Part shown: positions 4,685 through 6,227 of the stretch, one piece after another
Layout: each line of letters begins with the position of its first letter
Position numbering within the stretch: position 1 is the stretch's first letter
DNA from: Thermoflexales bacterium
GTDB taxonomy: Bacteria > Chloroflexota > Anaerolineae > Fen-1058
Direction of reading: 5' to 3'
Assembly: GCA_017882055.1 (NCBI GenBank)
Contig: JADGQE010000252.1
Span: 1-6,227, forward strand
DNA length: 6,227 nt
The notes under the pieces: model-generated
What the model saw: only the letters and a program-made list of their open reading frames with translations
The model's database searches: none
What the model was told of the DNA's origin: nothing
Position numbers and translations under genes: made by a program

Positions 4685-6227
4685 TTGCTGCGTACATTTT
4701 TCAGGGTGTGGTTGCTTGTTCCAATCTTGAATGTTGCCTACATCTTGGCGTTAGCATTACGGGCTGATGTATTGAACTGGGAAAAAGTCAGTGCCCGAAT
4801 TCAGGCTGAAGGTGTGCTTCTGGCTTTTTCGTTACGCGCCGTTTTGCAGGGGCGCTATCCCACCTCGGTCGAAATGCTGCGCAGTGCTTCACTGCAAGAA
4901 TATCTGATCAGCGTCTTGCTCTGTTGGCTGTTGGCTGTGATGGTGCTTATGCTGGCCCGGCAGCTGATCATGCGCTTCGTGTGGCGGCATCTTTCAACTC
5001 GACAAAGATTGGGGACCATCGGTCTGACCTGTTTGGCAGGGCTGATCTGGTTGGCGCTCCTGCTTTTGCCGCCGCCTGCCGCAGCGTATATTTCGGTCGA
5101 TGCCACGCAATCGCTGGGTGGTTTTTTGCCACGCCAGGCGCAGGGCTTCAGTCAGGGCGGCGAAAGTGAGATGCAGCAGCCGGGTTACTTCGACCGTGCT
5201 ATGAGTCTGCTGAAGCCCATCGCGCCGCGCATAGTGCGTATTGACCACAGCTATGACTATTACCACGTTTATGAAATTGGCCCTGGGGGCCAACCGCTTT
5301 ATCGGTGGGCCGAACTCGATCGAGTTGTAGATGCCATCATCGCAGCCGGCGCAAAGCCGCTCATTTGCATCAGTTATTTGCCACAGGCTTTGGCGCGTGA
5401 TAGTGTGTATGGCCCTCCGATCGATCTGGCTGCCTGGGAAGCGTTGGTCTATCAGACCGTCCAGCATTTCAACGTCGACCGTAAATTGGATATCCGTTAC
5501 TGGGAAGTGTGGAATGAGCCCAATGTGCCTTCGTTTTGGAGCGGCACGCTTGACGAATATTTGCAACTGTATGAAGCAACGGTGCGCGGAGCGTTGCGGG
5601 CAGATCCCTCGATCTGGTTGGGTGGACCGGCCACGGCGAGTCTCGATCCCTGGTTAGACGTGGCTGCACCATTCATTGAACGAAATTGGATTACGGAACT
5701 GGTTCGCTACTCGCAAGCGCATAGTCTACCATTGGATTTTATCTCGTGGCATTACTATGATCCAATTCCAGCTGACTATCTCTGGAGCATACGAAATCAT
5801 CAGCAATGGCTTGCGGGCCTTAGTCCGGCACCGCGTTTGTTGCTCACGGAATGGAATTGGTCTGCTGCGCCTGCACCCGAGTTGGATACTGAAGTAGCTG
5901 CTGCCTATGCCGCTGCAATGTTGATGACGCTGGCCGATTCTTCATTGGAGCAGGCTTTCTTCTTTGAACCGATCGATAGTTCCACTGCCTGGGAAGGTCG
6001 CTGGGGAATGACACGCAAGGATGGCGTTACCAAGCCAGTTTATGACACGTTTCGCTTAGTGAATGAGTTGACGGGCGAACGTCTTGCAGTTCAAAGCGAT
6101 CATCCACACGTTGGGGCGTTAGCGGCTAGAGACGGTAACCACGTCAATGTGCTGGTCTGGCATTATGGCGGTGAGCAAATGGTTTTGCCAATCACATTGT
6201 CCGTGAGCGGATCACTTGCCGATAGTC
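4685..6227 (+). CDS. Membrane-anchored GH39-like glycoside hydrolase (3' end outside window)
   Basis: The first 514 residues are present and the frame is still open at the right edge. Three hydrophobic segments lie at about residues 8-25, 74-91 and 110-128. The Arg-rich loop 92-109 and the basic N-terminus would be cytoplasmic, which places the large domain after residue 130 outside the membrane. That domain reads as a clan GH-A (beta/alpha)8 barrel: YWEVWNEPN with E278 as the likely acid/base, DFISWHYYD with H356, and LLLTEWNW with E389 as the likely nucleophile. The NEPN and TEWN motifs, their separation of about 110 residues, and a following region (VNELTGERLAV, VNVLVWHYGG) resembling the accessory beta-sandwich point to GH39 (beta-xylosidase or alpha-iduronidase type). 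The substrate cannot be told; a cell-surface or exopolysaccharide glycan is the natural inference. The start is a TTG chosen on the Shine-Dalgarno at 4675. Upstream TTGs at 4628, 4634 and 4652 are in frame but poorly supported. The frame is closed by TGA at 4625. GH5 or another clan A family is the main alternative. Confidence 0.82.
   Translation, partial: MLRTFFRVWLLVPILNVAYILALALRADVLNWEKVSARIQAEGVLLAFSLRAVLQGRYPTSVEMLRSASLQEYLISVLLCWLLAVMVLMLARQLIMRFVWRHLSTRQRLGTIGLTCLAGLIWLALLLLPPPAAAYISVDATQSLGGFLPRQAQGFSQGGESEMQQPGYFDRAMSLLKPIAPRIVRIDHSYDYYHVYEIGPGGQPLYRWAELDRVVDAIIAAGAKPLICISYLPQALARDSVYGPPIDLAAWEALVYQTVQHFNVDRKLDIRYWEVWNEPNVPSFWSGTLDEYLQLYEATVRGALRADPSIWLGGPATASLDPWLDVAAPFIERNWITELVRYSQAHSLPLDFISWHYYDPIPADYLWSIRNHQQWLAGLSPAPRLLLTEWNWSAAPAPELDTEVAAAYAAAMLMTLADSSLEQAFFFEPIDSSTAWEGRWGMTRKDGVTKPVYDTFRLVNELTGERLAVQSDHPHVGALAARDGNHVNVLVWHYGGEQMVLPITLSVSGSLADS

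Noticed and set aside
4994..5566. Minus-strand reading frame of 190 codons opposite the glycosidase
   Set aside because: It is antisense to the clearly conserved barrel with its NEPN motif, and has no supporting start signal.
1..6227. CRISPR array, tRNA, rRNA or insertion sequence
   Set aside because: No regularly spaced repeats, tRNA-like folds, transposase motifs or terminal inverted repeats with target duplications were seen on either strand.

Overview
The window reads as bacterial chromosome of moderately high GC. It holds one complete large gene, one complete small gene facing it, a mostly non-coding stretch with a gene remnant, and the first 514 codons of a gene that runs off the right edge. 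A vitamin B12-dependent class II ribonucleotide reductase with an intein, the zinc-ribbon tail, and a membrane-anchored GH39-like glycosidase would suit Chloroflexota (green non-sulfur bacteria). This is a guess from gene style, not a demonstrated assignment.

Layout. Positions 52-3897 (+) encode NrdJ, the adenosylcobalamin-dependent ribonucleotide reductase. A 448-residue intein (595-1938) is inserted in frame after a Gly-Gly pair in the catalytic domain. It has complete splicing motifs and a LAGLIDADG homing endonuclease with both catalytic aspartates. Removing it leaves an 833-residue enzyme with all expected active-site residues, a TSCPD-like domain and a C-terminal cysteine-rich ribbon. 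A perfect 25-bp inverted repeat (3913-3966) lies between the ends of nrdJ and the convergent small gene and probably terminates both.

Positions 4007-4222 (-) encode a 71-residue protein with one N-terminal membrane segment and a histidine-rich tail. It has a strong ribosome binding site. A candidate promoter lies upstream, with two exact 8-bp direct repeats 11 bp apart where the -35 element would be, an arrangement like PhoB/PhoP (OmpR-family) operators. From 4223 to 4684 there is no intact gene. A weak forward promoter with a palindrome lies near 4363-4389, and 4492-4677 looks like the cut-off C-terminus of an alpha/beta hydrolase.

From 4685 (+) a TTG start, with its Shine-Dalgarno overlapping the stop codon of the hydrolase remnant, begins a protein with three membrane segments followed by an extracytoplasmic GH39-like glycoside hydrolase. 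The two candidate catalytic glutamates are E278 and E389. The gene continues past the window.

The genes do not form one pathway. nrdJ supplies deoxyribonucleotides and is the host for a selfish element. The two genes to its right seem to be envelope functions. The most notable features are the intein, the histidine-rich mini-protein with its repeat-bearing promoter, and the membrane-embedded glycosidase. I did not find clear evidence of a wholly new system.
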